Shown here piece after piece: positions 1-12,142 of a stretch of 64,000 nucleotides of DNA. The notes under the pieces were generated by a model. That model did not search any database, was not told the DNA's origin, and saw nothing but the letters and a program-made list of their open reading frames with translations. Positions within the stretch are counted from its first letter, which is position 1; every line of letters begins with the position of its first letter. The translations under genes and the position numbers were made by a program. This stretch comes from Zopfochytrium polystomum (Eukaryota > Chytridiomycota > Chytridiomycetes > Chytridiales > Chytridiaceae). The stretch lies in assembly GCA_025765615.1 (NCBI GenBank), contig JAIVFJ010000015.1, positions 372,001 to 436,000 on the forward strand, written 5' to 3'.

Positions 1-799
1 CTACAACGCCACCCTCTCGGTCCACCAGCTCGTCGAGAACTCCGACGAGACCTTCTGTATTGACAACGAGGCTCTGTACGACATCTGCTTCCGCACTCTC
101 AAGCTCCGAAGCCCAGGTTTTGCTGACTTGAACCATCTGGTTTCGGCAGTGATGTCTGGTGTGACCACGTCTCTCCGTTTCCCTGGTCAGCTAAACTCTG
201 ACCTGAGGAAGCTTGCCGTGAACCTTGTCCCCTTCCCGCGTCTCCACTTCTTCATGGTCGGCTTCGCGCCGCTCACCGCCGCTGGCTCGCAGCAGTTCCG
301 TTCCCTCACTGTCCCCGAGCTGACCCAGCAAATGTTCGACGCCAAGAACATGATGGCGGCATCGGACCCGCGCCACGGTCGCTACCTCACTGCCGCGGCC
401 GTGTTCCGCGGCAAGATGTCGATGAAGGAGGTCGAAGAGCAGATGCTCAACGTCCAGTCCAAGAACTCGTCGTACTTTGTCGAGTGGATCCCCAACAATG
501 TCAAGATGGCCGTCTGTGACATCCCGCCCAGGGGCCTCAAGATGTCTGGCACGTTCATCGGCAACTCCACGGCCATCCAGGAACTGTTCAAGCGTGTTTC
601 TGAGCAGTTCACGGCCATGTTCAGGCGCAAGGCTTTCTTGCACTGGTACACTGGCGAGGGTATGGACGAGATGGAGTTCACCGAGGCAGAGTCCAACATG
701 AACGACCTCGTGTCCGAGTACCAGCAGTACCAGGACGCGACCGCCGAGGAGGAGGGCGAGTTCGAGGAGGAGGAGGGCAATGAGGCTCCCCAGGAGTAA
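1..799 (+). CDS. TUB2: Beta-tubulin, C-terminal part (5' truncated by window edge)
   Basis: Reading frame is open from base 2 to a TAA at 797-799, giving about 265 residues of the C-terminal half of beta-tubulin, the GTP-binding partner of alpha-tubulin in microtubules. Visible family signatures are [18 protein letters not shown] at the start, CFRTLKL, MSGVTT, the RFPGQLN stretch, [37 protein letters not shown] and the acidic tail [17 protein letters not shown]. No intron is needed in the visible part. One local oddity is [11 protein letters not shown] where most beta-tubulins have Thr-Thr-Pro-Thr-Tyr, so this loop is divergent. The first exon(s) and the GTP-binding N-terminal domain lie outside the window. 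Identification is essentially certain. Confidence 0.98.
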   Translation, partial: YNATLSVHQLVENSDETFCIDNEALYDICFRTLKLRSPGFADLNHLVSAVMSGVTTSLRFPGQLNSDLRKLAVNLVPFPRLHFFMVGFAPLTAAGSQQFRSLTVPELTQQMFDAKNMMAASDPRHGRYLTAAAVFRGKMSMKEVEEQMLNVQSKNSSYFVEWIPNNVKMAVCDIPPRGLKMSGTFIGNSTAIQELFKRVSEQFTAMFRRKAFLHWYTGEGMDEMEFTEAESNMNDLVSEYQQYQDATAEEEGEFEEEEGNEAPQE

Positions 800-965
800 A
801 TGCGTGTATCTGTCTTGGCAGTTTCGGCGCCGTGGCTTGCTCTGAAGCGCTCTTGTTGCACTTAAACACGTTATGTACTCTGCGCACGTGCTACCTTATT
901 TCCTTAAGTTCACATGTAAATCGTAGCTAAAAGAAAAAAATAGGAAAAAAAAGAAGGGTGGGAAA

Positions 966-2269
966 ATGGACGCCGCCAACGCGCTCTTGGTGGGTGGAGA
1001 CTGATCCGGATCGTTGACTTCGCCGCCGGTGGGCGCTGTCTTGGTGTTGGAGGAGCCGTCCCGTCCAAGGTTTACTTACCACCCACTGATCGGCACTGCT
1101 TAGCGCTTTGAGCTGGAGAACGGCATTAAGGAGCTACCCGCTCATGAGCAGGACCGCATCTACAAGTACGACAACGTGGAGGTTCAGCGAACCCTTGCAG
1201 CAAAGCCATGGACCAAGGAGTAAGGTCTCTTGCAAAGCTTTGGCAGTGCTCACAAACATACGAACTGCCCAACGCTCCAGCCCACACCACTTTAAAAAGG
1301 TCAAAATATCGGCCGTTGCCCTCATCAAGATGATCATTCATGCACGCTCAGGTGGAACCCTGGAGGTCATGGGTCTTCTGCAAGGCAAGCCAGACGGGTC
1401 GACACTCTTCATCATGGACTCGTTTGCTCTCCCAGTCGAAGGAACTGAAACCCGAGTCAATGCGCACGAGCAAGCATACGAATACATGACCAATTATGTA
1501 TTGGCGTCACCGGGAGTTGGTCGGCACGAGAATGCAATCGGCTGGTACCACAGCCACCCAGGATACGGCTGCTGGCTCTCAGGAATCGACGTCAGCACGG
1601 AAATGCTGAATCAGCAGCACCAGGATCCCTACGTCGCCATTGTTATTGACCCCAACCGCACCATCTCAGCTGGAAAGGTGTCTATTGGGGCGTTCCGCAC
1701 GTATCCCGAGGACTACAAGCCGCCTGACGATGTTGGCGGAGAATATCAGACGATCCCGTTGAGCAAAATTGAGGACTTCGGCGTGCATTCCAAGCGGTAT
1801 TACTCTCTGGAGGTGGAAGTTTTTAGATCATCGCTAGATCAAGGCTTGCTTCAGCTACTGTGGAATAAGTACTGGATTAACACCCTGTCCTCGTCGCCTC
1901 TTATTACGGTACAACATTGTTTTTCACACCCACTTTTCACACTAACAATTTGTCCCTGCATTTCTCGCGCAAAGAACCGTGACTACACGGCACAGCAAAT
2001 AAGGGATCTTGCTGAAAAGGTCGATCAGGCCGAGCAGGAAATGCTCCAAGCAGGAAGGGGCGGATTCGGCATGGCCCCGCGAAAGAAAGATGACGGCGGG
2101 CAACTATCCAAAGTCTCGAAAGACGGGTACGGAGTCCTCCATTTTTGCACTAGTCATTTTCTTACGCGTCGAACCTCGCGATTCTTGCAGGGCCAGAATC
2201 TCGGTGGAAGCAGCTCACGGTTTGATGGCTCAAGTTTTGAAGAACATGGTGTTCAATAAACCTGTGTGA
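966..2269 (+). CDS. CSN5: COP9 signalosome subunit 5 (JAMM deneddylase)
   Basis: Five exons: 966-989, 1104-1219, 1281-1908, 1975-2126, 2191-2269; introns of 114, 61, 66 and 64 bp; 332 residues, about the usual length. It is the catalytic subunit of the COP9 signalosome, which removes Nedd8 from cullins. The JAMM zinc motif [14 protein letters not shown] is complete (about residue 135), with the upstream Glu in EVMGLLQGK. The conserved order [31 protein letters not shown], VVIDPxRTISAG, GAFRTYP and YKPPD is kept. The C-terminal helix [18 protein letters not shown] only appears when the last two introns are removed; unspliced reading gives a wrong tail. The tiny first exon (MDAANALL) is inferred from the AG at 1102-1103 and phase; it is the least certain part. 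It follows beta-tubulin in tandem by about 166 bp. Confidence 0.93.
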
Positions 2270-3324
2270 AAGATTCCAACCGAACCGTTGAGAAAGTCCT
2301 TCCGTCTGTTCCATTGTTGTAAGGCATACAGTGGACCCACCATCGGCGACAAGTCTCACGCGCGGCGCGTGTATCGCTCATGCGCCAACCAACCTGGCGC
2401 GCAATGGGCCGCCATGCAGACGGAAAATTGTCAGGTCCCCCAAAACGTTCGTGCGAGATAGGGAAGGAGAGAGGGGAGGGCGAGTTGCAGTTGGCGCGGC
2501 CTGGCAGGCTGCCGGGAAAAAAGGGTGGTTGGAAAGAAAGAAAGAAAGAAACGGGGGAATATGGCGGACAGTGAAGAAAGAGGAAGAGAAAAAAAGAAAA
2601 AGAAAAAGGAAGAGAGGGCGTGCGTCGGTCTTTCCCCCGTTCGCACCTCGACCGCTCCCTGTTGTCGCTCACTGCACGCTCGCCCCCCCCCCCGGCCCGT
2701 TGCGCCCGCGTTGCCGGCCTTGCTTCCGCTCTTCTAGTGGATCCTCGGTCGCCGCTCGCTTTCGCACCAAACACAGTTCGGCCCGTCGCCAGCTGCTCGG
2801 TGTCGTCGTTGCTCTCGTATTCGTTTCGCTTTTGTTTTCTTTTCCTGCCGACGTCGTTTTCGGATCCCCGTCCTTTGCAAGCCTGACGGAGGAAAGGAAA
2901 AGAGGTAGAGTTCAGCTTAATGCACCCAATGACCCTTTGTTCCTTTGCTTTGTTCTTTTCTTCCGCCCTCCCAAATTGGTCAAAACGAGACCTCAGTCTT
3001 GTTAGTTCCGGTGCAAGTTGGTGACTTCTCCCCGCTCGCCTCGTGATACTAAGTACTTTTGCAATCAGCAATCAGTAGCATTGGATTTTTTGTCCACGCC
3101 CTGAGCTTCCATCGCTAAATTGTAGCCTTCAACCTTGATCTCGACGTCGTGATCAAGAGTGCACTTCAAAATTTCTCCATGCATGACCCAGCTGTCCATT
3201 GATCACCCTCCTTCAACTTCTTGACGTGGATGGCTGCATTTACTAACGTGCCTTCACGCCCAAACCTTACAGCCTTCAACGCCACAAGGACCACAGGCCT
3301 TCGGTCAGCGTCCTTTTATACAGC
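2270..3324 (+). other. Intergenic/5' leader region before eIF4G, no gene seen
   Basis: About 1 kb between CSN5 and the eIF4G start. It holds A/G-rich and C/T-rich stretches (for example 2521-2620, GAAAGAAAGAAA-type runs). The open frames here are low-complexity and match on both strands, so I treat them as chance. The part near 2900-3320 probably contains the promoter and 5' UTR of eIF4G; no clear TATA element can be assigned. Confidence 0.6.
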
Positions 3325-6300
3325 ATGGCCTCCGCAAAGCCATCGTATGCGCAGCTGGCAAGCAAGTCCAGCGCCAACCCGTCGCCGAAGCCTGCCGCAT
3401 CTTCGCCAGCCCCCCCACCTGCTACGGTGCCGGCTGCACCAAATCCAACCTCATCTCCCGTGCCTCAATCAGCGACACCGTCAGCGAACCAAAGCAGCGG
3501 CCCTGGCCAGCCCCTTGGTCGGCAACACTCTCATAACCGCCGCGATCACGGCGGTGGGGGTGGCAGAGGCGGACGCGGACGAGGCGGTTATCATCAAGGC
3601 GGGTACGGGAGAGGGGGTGGAGTCAGCGGGGCGCAGCAGGCCCAGGCTCCATCGCCGTCCACCCAAAACGGGGCCATCAAGAACGGCTCCAACCCTCCAT
3701 CAGCTGCACCCTCTCCTGCCACCACGCCGTCCAACGTTGCGATTACCCAGCCGCAGCCGCAGGAAAAGCCGCAGCCTCAATCAGCAACCCCCTCGCCTGC
3801 GCCGGCACCTGCTCAACCGAAACCGCTGAGTTTCGCTGCCGCTGCCGCGGCCGCGGCGGCTGCTTCTCAGGCGACCTCCGCCACACCTTCAGCCGCCTCT
3901 ACCAAACCAACATCTCCCATATCGGCAACTGCTCCCACCACGGTCTCGACAGAACCAGTTGTGGCTGGTTCAACTGCTCCGAAGCAATCAAAGTAAGGAG
4001 ACATCGCCCATACCTTCCCATCTAAATCTCCTCGAAGACCCCAGGGTGCAGCAAGTCTAACGGAACCAATTAAGTTCCGACCAGGTGCAGCGCGTAAGTC
4101 GTCGACTTCTTTCAACTGATCTGATGGCATCTAATCCCTTGACGAAGCAGCTCCTACGGGCGTGAAGGCGAAGGTGAAATTTGGGAGCCAGACGGATAGC
4201 CCATCGGCCCCTGCTGTTGCAGAGTCACCCTCGGCGCCTCCGGCAAGTGTGACGGATCTTCCCGCTAATGACACCCCGCGAGTGGCTTCTCAGGCCGTGA
4301 CGGAGGCTGCTCCCTCTGCTCCAGTGGTGTCGACACAGGTGAGTTTCCTTTCTCAAGGTGCTTAATTCTGAATTCGTACTTTTCAGCCAAAGGGAACCAC
4401 TGAAGCCGCGACGATTCCCCGAACCGCGTCGGCTCCACCCGTCGTGGAGAAAGACCAGCCGCAAAAGGCTTCACACCCGCCAGGTGAAGCGACACGCGTG
4501 AATTCAACAGCGGTCGCACCTCAACCTCAACCAGCTCGTCAGCCGGTTCCCGCGACTGGATTGATTCCCTCCGCCGCTCCTGTGGCAGCGGCGGTTGCAA
4601 CACCAACTGTGACACCTATTCCTGCCCCCCCACCCCTGATGACGGCGCCTGTCGTTGGCGTCCCTCCGGAAGACGCAACAGCCGCAACTTTTGTGCCCCC
4701 TCCGCACACCCCAACTCACCCTGTTCCGCACCCTCAAATGCCCCATTCAGGCATGATGCCGATGCCTCCTCCCCCTGGGTCGCAATTCCACCCTGTGCAT
4801 CATGGTGGCCACCCTGGTCACTTCCAACCCCGCCCGCATCAACGCCCACCTCCTGGAAATATGCCTCCCCAAGCGATGGTTCCAAACCAATTCCAAGGGA
4901 AAGGGCCTTACAACAAAGGAGTGAGTGTTCAGCAACATTAATAGCTTCATGTCGTGTTAACACTCATTCTTTTGTAGCCGGCGTCGTTCGGGCAGCCCAT
5001 TCCACCGAGTCCCCCAATGCCCATTCCTGCCAATATGGCACCTGTTCCAGGAGGAGTTGCACCTTTCTACCAGCCGTATCCAGCTGTAAGTGTCAATCTG
5101 GCCTGGCTTTATGTTCGCTAAAGCTCCATTCTCTCACTCCAGTACCCTCCGTATGGTTACGACCAAACCCAAGGCTTCCCGATGTACCCGGCCTACTATC
5201 AGCCATACCAACAAATAATTCGACCAGGTCCCCCAGCTCCAGTTCAACCAACCCCGCAACAGCCTCGCTATCCTCCATCGCCTCAACAACCAGCTTCGAC
5301 CTTTCAGACTCCGACACCTTCCAAGGGTGCCAGCCGCGCTATCAAAATCGTTGACCCCCGCACAAAGGAGGAGGTAAACATCTCCGCCCAGGCAGGAGCG
5401 ATAGCAAGTACTTTGAAGGAGGCTTCATCCGCCACTACCCCCGCACCGAGCGTTACACCTACTCCAGCCACTCCTGTGAAAGCGGAAATCCAAGAAGTGA
5501 AGGTGAACAAGCCTATCACTTTGACCGACCCGTCCGGAAACCGTCTGGAGATTATCAAGTCCCCGTCTAAGCCAAGCGAAGTGAAAGTGGAAGTTGTCGC
5601 TCAATCAGACAAAGCCCCTTCCCGGTCTCCATCGCCGCTCAAGACGCCCGTGGAACCGGCTGCTGCCAAGATAACAGAGACTAAGGTCAAGGAGGCAGAA
5701 AGGAAAGACACTGTACAGAAAGATGACACCGCGTCAACCGCTGCAAAAACAGAGGACAAGCCCGCGACTTCGACTGAAGTGGCGACACCCGCTGCAAAAC
5801 CGGCGCCTGAGGTTAAAGCAGCGAAAGAAGAGCCGAAGCCAAAAGCTCTCGCTAAGGCCGAGGAGTCCAAGACGAAGGCGAAAGCCGATGACAAGGCTCC
5901 GAAGCAAGCTTCAGAAAAGCCAAAGGCTGCTGAGCCTTTTAAGTCTACCCAGGAGAAGCCGAAGTCTGTGGAAGCTGTGAAGTCTGACGATAAGACGAAG
6001 ACTGACGCGACCAATTTCAAAGTGGAGGACACCTCAAGTGCGAGCACAAAAGTGGATGAGCTGCCGAAGTCGGCAGTGTCGTTGAAAATTGATGCTGATA
6101 AGCCTGTGGAAACCAAAGTTGAGAAGAAGGAACCCGTCGCCGCTAAAGTGATCGAAAAAGCGGAGACAACAGCGAAAACGACCGCTAAGCCATTGGAGAA
6201 TCTCGTGGAAAAGACTGCGGAGCCGGTCTCGGTGAAGCCGGCGGAGATCGAGAAGCCTGTCGGGAAGCCTGTGGAGAGGTCTGTGGAGAAGCCCGCCGAA

Positions 6301-9300
6301 CACGCCGTTGGCAAACCCGCCGAGAAGACCGCCGAGAAGCCTGCGGAGAAGGCTGCGGAGACACCAACTGAAAAGAAAGCGGAAGTGGCCTCCGAAACAC
6401 CCAAGCAGGATCCCGCTACGGATGCACTACCAGCCGCCTCTCCCGCTGCTGAGACGGCGAAGCCTGTCGTGGCAGACCCAAACAGGAAGATCACCACACT
6501 CACTTCGTTCGAAGCAATCTCTTACCCAGCCGACATTACTCCTCCAACTCGAACATCGTCGGGTGTGCTTGTTTACACCATGGATTTTATGCTGGCGTTG
6601 AACAAACCGGGAATCCCTGCGCCTCCAACTATGCTCAAGCTTGACGCTCCTGCTGAGGATGGGAAGCAATCATCCCCTCGCTCGGCCGGTCGTCCAGCCT
6701 CGTACTATGGCGGAAACACCAGCGGTGGAGGCCTCCCCTCTGGTGCAAAGAAGGCGCCTTCGTCAGGCTATCCCGTCAAACCGGTCATGCCCACAGTCGC
6801 ACCGCCTTCATCAGCCCGTGGACTCCCTCCACGAGCAAGCACTGGACCTGGCGCCCCTCTTGGCAACAACCGCAGCGGCCAGGGAAGCTGGGAGGGCAAA
6901 CACGGTCCACAAGGCCTACCTCAGCGTCCTGGGGCCCACAACCGTGGTTCCGGTCGTTTCACTGCCGCTCCCCCCCTGCCACCAGAGCCGCCTGTAGAAA
7001 AGCTTAAAGTATCGGAGAATGCGTGGACTCCTGAAACCTTCAAAAAGAAGAAGGATATGGGCCAATCAGAGGAGGAGAAGATGCAAGCGGAGGAGATTGA
7101 GATCGCCAAGAAGGCGAAAGGACTGTTGAACAAGCTCACTATCGAGAAGTTCGACAACATCTCCGACCAGATCTTGTCACTGAAGATGAACCCAAGCATT
7201 CTTAAGCGAATTATTGAGCTAATCTTCGACAAGGCTCTGGATGAGCCGTTTTTCCAAAACATGTACGGTCGCCTTTGTTACAAGCTCAGCTCAACCCTTC
7301 CGAAAATTCAAGAGTGGGTTGGATCAGACCCCAAAACTAACTTCTTCCGGCGACTCTTGTTGAACAAGTGTCAGGAGGAGTTCGAGAAGAGCGAGAAGTG
7401 GACAAAAGAGGAGGAAGCTGATTCCCTTTCACGGCAGGAGCGCATCAAACGGCTACACGAGATGTCTCCGGAAGAAAAAGAAAAGCACGCAAATGAAGAG
7501 TACCAGCGCGGCAAGCTAAAACGCCGTGTTCTTGGAAATGTTACATTCATCGGTGAGCTTTTCAAACTTGGGATGATCACAGAGAACATCATGCACAAGT
7601 GCATTCAGCAATTGAACAAAGATGTCACGGATCCTGAGGAGGAGGAAACGGAGTCGCTGTGCAAGCTTCTGACGGGCATTGGTGAGAAGCTGGATCACGA
7701 GAAGGCGCGTCAAATTGTGGACGTGTACTTTGCCCGTGTGGGGAGTCTCTCGACCAACCCGAAGCTCTCGTCCCGAATCCGCTTCATGTTACAAGATTTG
7801 ATTGATCTTCGAGCCAACAAGTGGAAGGCGAGGAACCAGGCCGTCGGCCCCGCTACAATTTCGGAAATCCGTGCTATGGAGGAGAAAAAGCGCGCCGAAG
7901 AGGAGGAGGCCAGTAGAAGGCGTGATGCTGCATCAGGCGGCGGCCGAGGTGGCCGCGGTGGACGAGGTGGAGGCGGCGGCGGTTACGGCGGAGGCGGCGG
8001 CGGTCGCATCTCGATGGGTGCAGCACCGCCCTCCGGCCGTGTCGGCAGCACCTCATCTCAGGACGCACGAAACTCCGATGGGTGGACCCCGGTACGAAAC
8101 TCGTCACGGACAATGGACGAGTCTCTTTCCAACTTTGGAAAGATGGAATCGAAGCGGCCAGTGTCTTTCGGCCCTCAAAGTATGGCGTGGAACCGCATGC
8201 CAAGCGGGGCTACTTCAAAGGAGGATGAGAAGAAGAAGGCGGCCGCCGTCAACCCGGCTGCTAACAAATTTAGCCTCCTTGAATCGGCCGAGAGGAAGTT
8301 CTCCGCCGAGGCGGAAAGCAAACCTTCGGAGCCTGCCCGCGCGGAAGTTGACCATAGCAAAGCTTCTCCGAAGCCGACGCAGGCTAATCGGGATCAATTC
8401 GAAAACCAGATCGCGACACTGATCAAGGAATGGAACTCGCACTTCATGGTGGACGAGTCCTTGCTCTCGCTTCGAGAACTGTCGAAAGAGGGATTGGGGG
8501 CTCACATTGCTGAACAATTCTTCAACGACGGGCTCGACCGAAAGCCAGAGCAAGTCCAGAAAACGGCAACGCTCCTGGCCACCATGGTCAACGAGGGCCT
8601 GATAACGTCAAAGGATTTTCTGGATATGTGCGTCAATTTCCCTTCATCATTGGTGCGTTGCTGACCTTCTCTTTTCCATTCGCAAAGTATGGCAACGACA
8701 GCCGAAATGATCCAAGATGTCGTGGTCGATGTCCCAAGCGTGTACAATCACTTCGGTATCTTCTTTGGGCACCAAATGGCGATGAAAAACCCGAACTTCA
8801 CGTTGACTGCACTTCACGGTCTTCTCAAGGAGGAAATTGAACGCAAAGCACGCATCCCACCTCCCTGTCATAAGGCCCTTTTGGAGACCTTCAACGTCAT
8901 CGTTGCAGCAAACGGACCTAATGCACTGAACGATGTTGTGGCTGGCGTCGATCTTAAAATCTTCTGGGCCGAATCGGTTCGCAGCGACGCGGTCCTCTCT
9001 GATTGGCTGACTGCCAATGGTTTCGATCTAAGTCTGGGAAGTACTGGTGTTTCAAGTAGAAGCAGCAGCCGGAGTCGGTCGAAGCCGGAAGTTGACAAAG
9101 TGTCGGCTGGCCTGTCGGAACGACTAGGAAAGGACACTCCGGACGCAATCTTGAAGTGGCTCACCGTAAGGACTAAACTGGACGATGACTCAGAAGTTTT
9201 TGTTAACCACGTCTGTTGACTGTTGCAGAACTCGTTCGATAGCAAGACTAAGGAATCCAATGCCTTCATTCGATCAGTTTCTCTGTCGATTCTCCGTTAT

Positions 9301-9725
9301 GTGGGGTCACGGACCGTTTTTGAAAACGGTGTGAAGAACCCGAAAGCGCACTCACGGGATCTTTACCAAGAAGTGATGGAACTGATTGTTTCGTATAAGA
9401 ACGTGTTCACACGATTTGTGAACGTGAAGGATGCGAGCCGGTCTCGCGAGTTTGGTCTTGAAGTGTTGTTCGCCTGCCAGGCTTATTGGTCGGAAACCGA
9501 ACGCGTTCCTGGTAAGGCTGGCTTGATCATTGCGATTTGATCCGAGTCACTGATTTATCATGCAATACAGATTTCCTGCACCAACTATTCCGCATGTTTA
9601 TCAGTGGGGACATATTATCGGAAGAGATCGCGATTGCGTGGACAGAAGAGACGGGGCGGGAGACGTCGTCACGGAAGGCGGCAATGGAAGAACTCGGAGG
9701 CTACTTGAAGTCACTACGGCAATGA
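3325..9725 (+). CDS. EIF4G: Eukaryotic initiation factor 4G with MIF4G, MA3 and W2-like domains
   Basis: Nine exons: 3325-3992, 4038-4093, 4151-4338, 4387-4920, 4978-5085, 5143-8627, 8688-9165, 9229-9511, 9571-9725; 1984 residues. It is the scaffold that joins eIF4E, eIF4A, eIF3 and poly(A)-binding protein at the mRNA cap. The N-terminal third is Pro/Ser/Ala-rich with an RGG patch. A Lys/Glu/Ala-rich segment follows (about 560-970). A putative eIF4E-binding motif of YxxxxPhi-Phi type, YTMDFMLAL, sits near residue 995. The MIF4G domain spans about 1175-1420 (KLTIEKFDNISDQIL, LIFDKALDEPFF, RLCYKL). A second Gly-rich RGG/GGY patch lies at 7936-8010. The MA3 domain starts near residue 1605 (KEWNSHFMVDESLLSLREL). 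The C-terminal W2-like HEAT segment (about 1840-1984) ends with acidic and aromatic residues such as EEIAIAWTEE. The 56-nt exon 2 and the 45-bp first intron are inferred from phase. Confidence 0.9.
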
Positions 9726-11218
9726 ATGATTCTGCCAGGAATGGGATATATATACATGAGAAACCCGGAATTTCGAGATTAACAGCAAGATGGAGTTTTC
9801 GGTGACGTTGGAGAAAAGAGTGAAGATGAAGGAAATAAGCATTGTCTGTTTTATAACGGTTGAGACCTCGTCACGGCGTGATTAGTCTTACTTTGAGGTT
9901 GGAGGTTAACGATCGAGGTATGGTGCGGTAGGGCGATGCTTTCGGTTTATTCCTTTTTACTTCTTTCCCTTGTTATTTGCTTTTGTCAGCCTAGCGTTTG
10001 TCATTCCCCCCCTTTCCTCCGCAGCCTTGTATTTGATATATTTTGAGTCCTTGTCTTCCTCTTGGTTTCTTACAGCCTGCTAGGCTGCCTTCAGTTTCTC
10101 GTGCCCGAGTCTCTCTGAAAAATCCCCCCGCCCGCCCTCTCCTCATTCTACACGCTTCACGACTTTGCTCCACTCGCATCCGCCCCTTCACAACACTCAC
10201 CCGCCGCGCCCCTGACCCGTTCACCTTTTTCCTCACGAGGTCTTGTTTTCCTTGCAAGCCCTCTTCGTCTGTTCTGAGATCGAACCGAAACAAAGAAAGT
10301 ACCCTTTGAGATACATAAATCGTCGGCGACTCTCCAGCACCCCTTTGATCACCGATGACCTCTTTTGCTGTTTTGTTTTTGTTCCCCCCTTCCTCTACAT
10401 CCCCTTGCCCCTTCGTGCTGCGGCGCTATTCCGATTAGTATTGGCGAATCCGCATCACAATGCTCTGGTCTGCCCTGCCTCAGAGAGTTTGAGAAGCGAA
10501 TAGGTCAGAACTGCAAGGCAGCCGTAATAAACAGAAGTTGCCGCAGTAAGTTGTATCAAAGGCACGTCATGTTTGTTGTCTTTTGTTGCACTGCTCACCC
10601 GTTGACAAACTGCTCGACTGGACTGCTGCTGCAAAAGTGTTTTTTCCACAAACGCATGAAGTCCAGTAAATAACAAAGACAGATATTGAATGTTTGAGTT
10701 CGCGCGTTACACCATGGTGTGGCTGTGTTGTCGCTCATTGCTGCCACCAATCTATCTTTTATTTGTCTCAAACTATCGAACAATTATAGCCTTTGTACGG
10801 AGAGCAGCCAGCCAATGGCAGCCGCAGTCCAAAGTTGCATGCAATGCGGAGGCCACCAACCTCAGAAAGCATGTGGGACTGTGGTGTAATGGCCGCGGTT
10901 TAACATGTACGGCATCCTTCAATGTCTTACACACAGAGAAACGAAAAATCCCCTTCACGGGGGTGTTGGGTGTGTCCCAGGAGAAAGCATCATACCATCC
11001 ATTTCTTCTCTGAAGGTGCAGACTTTGGTCTGGGATGGGGTTGGCAAATCAGGTATCAGTTGTGTTGTGCGAACTTGCTTCTCGGTACTTTTGTCTTTGT
11101 TGGGCTTCCCACTCATCTTTAATAGTATCCAACAGTTATCTCACACTCTCTCTTTCTCCGAAGAAGTTTCGACAGACTTTCCCACTGGGCATGGAAACCA
11201 TCCAATTAGCAAGTGAGG
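9726..11218. other. Intergenic region, no gene supported
   Basis: About 1.5 kb between eIF4G and the orphan membrane-protein gene, which converge here. It includes the eIF4G 3' UTR (AT-rich, 9730-9900) and a pyrimidine-rich stretch (9950-10440). Several open frames of 60-107 codons exist but show no family motif, no matching exon partners and no coding character, so none is called. Confidence 0.5.
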
Positions 11219-12142
11219 CTAAAAAATAAAATAAAATAAAATAAATAATATAAAATAAAATAAATAAAAAAACGACCTACTCGTGCTCGTGGGCAGTTTC
11301 AACTTGTTATTTGCCGACGACCCATTCCCGGGCTTCTGCTCCTTGTCCAGCTTGCTAAACACGCTCAAGATGCAGTACAAACCCCCCGTGACGATAAAGT
11401 TGGACGTCCCCGAAAACAAAATCCTTGGAAAGTCGATCTCCGCGAGCGGCTTTGGTAGCTCGGTCAGCAGAATTATGACCTCGGTCATGGACGCGACCAT
11501 GGTCGCCAGCACGCAGAGGTCGATGACGAGCGAAATCACCGTGACCTCGCCCCTTCGCTTGCGGAGCGAGTACAGGACAAACATGAACCTCGCCGTCGCG
11601 ATCGCGTCGGCGACCAGCTGGTAGACGTACATGGGGTAGAGCGGGTACAGCTCGTAGATCATTTGGCAGTCGTCGACGAAGGAGGACTTGAACTGGATGA
11701 CGGCGAGCCAGGAAAAGTACCAGAGCGCGCTGAAGACGCGCACGGCGATGCGCGCGGCCGTCGGGTAGGACGCGGTCACCATCTCGAAGCGGATCCACGC
11801 GACTTCGGTGAAGAGCACTTTGGTGAAGCCCCAGGCGATGTTGTTCATGCGCGACCACGCGCCGACGCAGTGGCCGCTGTTGGTCGTTTGGATGGTGAGC
11901 ACGTTCGAGAGCATGCCGATGAAGACGGCTATCAGGTACCCGAGGTACCGAGTGTGCAGCTCCATGCTGGGTTGAAAAGAGAAAACAGTACGAGAATGAA
12001 CCAGAGCGGACGGACGCTTTCCTTTCGCTTACTTGTAGTTTTGTTGGTTGTAGCAGTTAATGAGTACAACAAGGATTGCCATCCCGGCAGCCCCGGTACC
12101 GCCTGCATTGAGGGCCAGCGTCGTGAAAGTTTCTTGGTTCAT
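11219..12142 (-). CDS. Orphan seven-span membrane protein
   Basis: Two exons on the minus strand: 12142-12033 and 11966-11219, separated by a 66-bp GT-AG intron that splits an Asn codon; about 285 residues. I do not recognise a family. Hydrophobic spans are visible in order: AAGMAILVVLINC, YLGYLIAVFIGMLSNVL, WGFTKVLFTEVAWIRF, VFSALWYFSWLAVI, YVYQLVADAIATARFMFVL, VTVISLVIDLCVLATMVA and FIVTGGLYCILSVF. This is a seven-helix layout with a short N-terminus outside or in the lumen. A short loop RKRRGE separates spans 5 and 6. The last roughly 20 residues are read from an AAAAT simple repeat and give an implausible Phe/Tyr/Leu/Ile string, so the true stop or a further splice may lie near 11275-11290. 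A receptor or transporter role is possible but unproven. Confidence 0.6.
11221..11272. repeat. AT-rich simple repeat (AAAAT-type)
   Basis: About 50 bp of AAAATAAAATAAAT-type simple repeat. It lies at the 3' end of the orphan membrane-protein frame and is read into its apparent C-terminus. Confidence 0.9.

Noticed and set aside
2253..3071. Long overlapping frames on both strands upstream of eIF4G (up to 272 codons)
   Set aside because: They are translations of GA/CT-rich low-complexity DNA, mirror each other on both strands and have no motif or splice context.
5601..6503. 300-codon minus-strand frame opposite eIF4G
   Set aside because: Antisense shadow of the Lys/Glu/Ala-rich coding segment of eIF4G; composition (Ser/Ala/Phe) is what the reverse complement would give.
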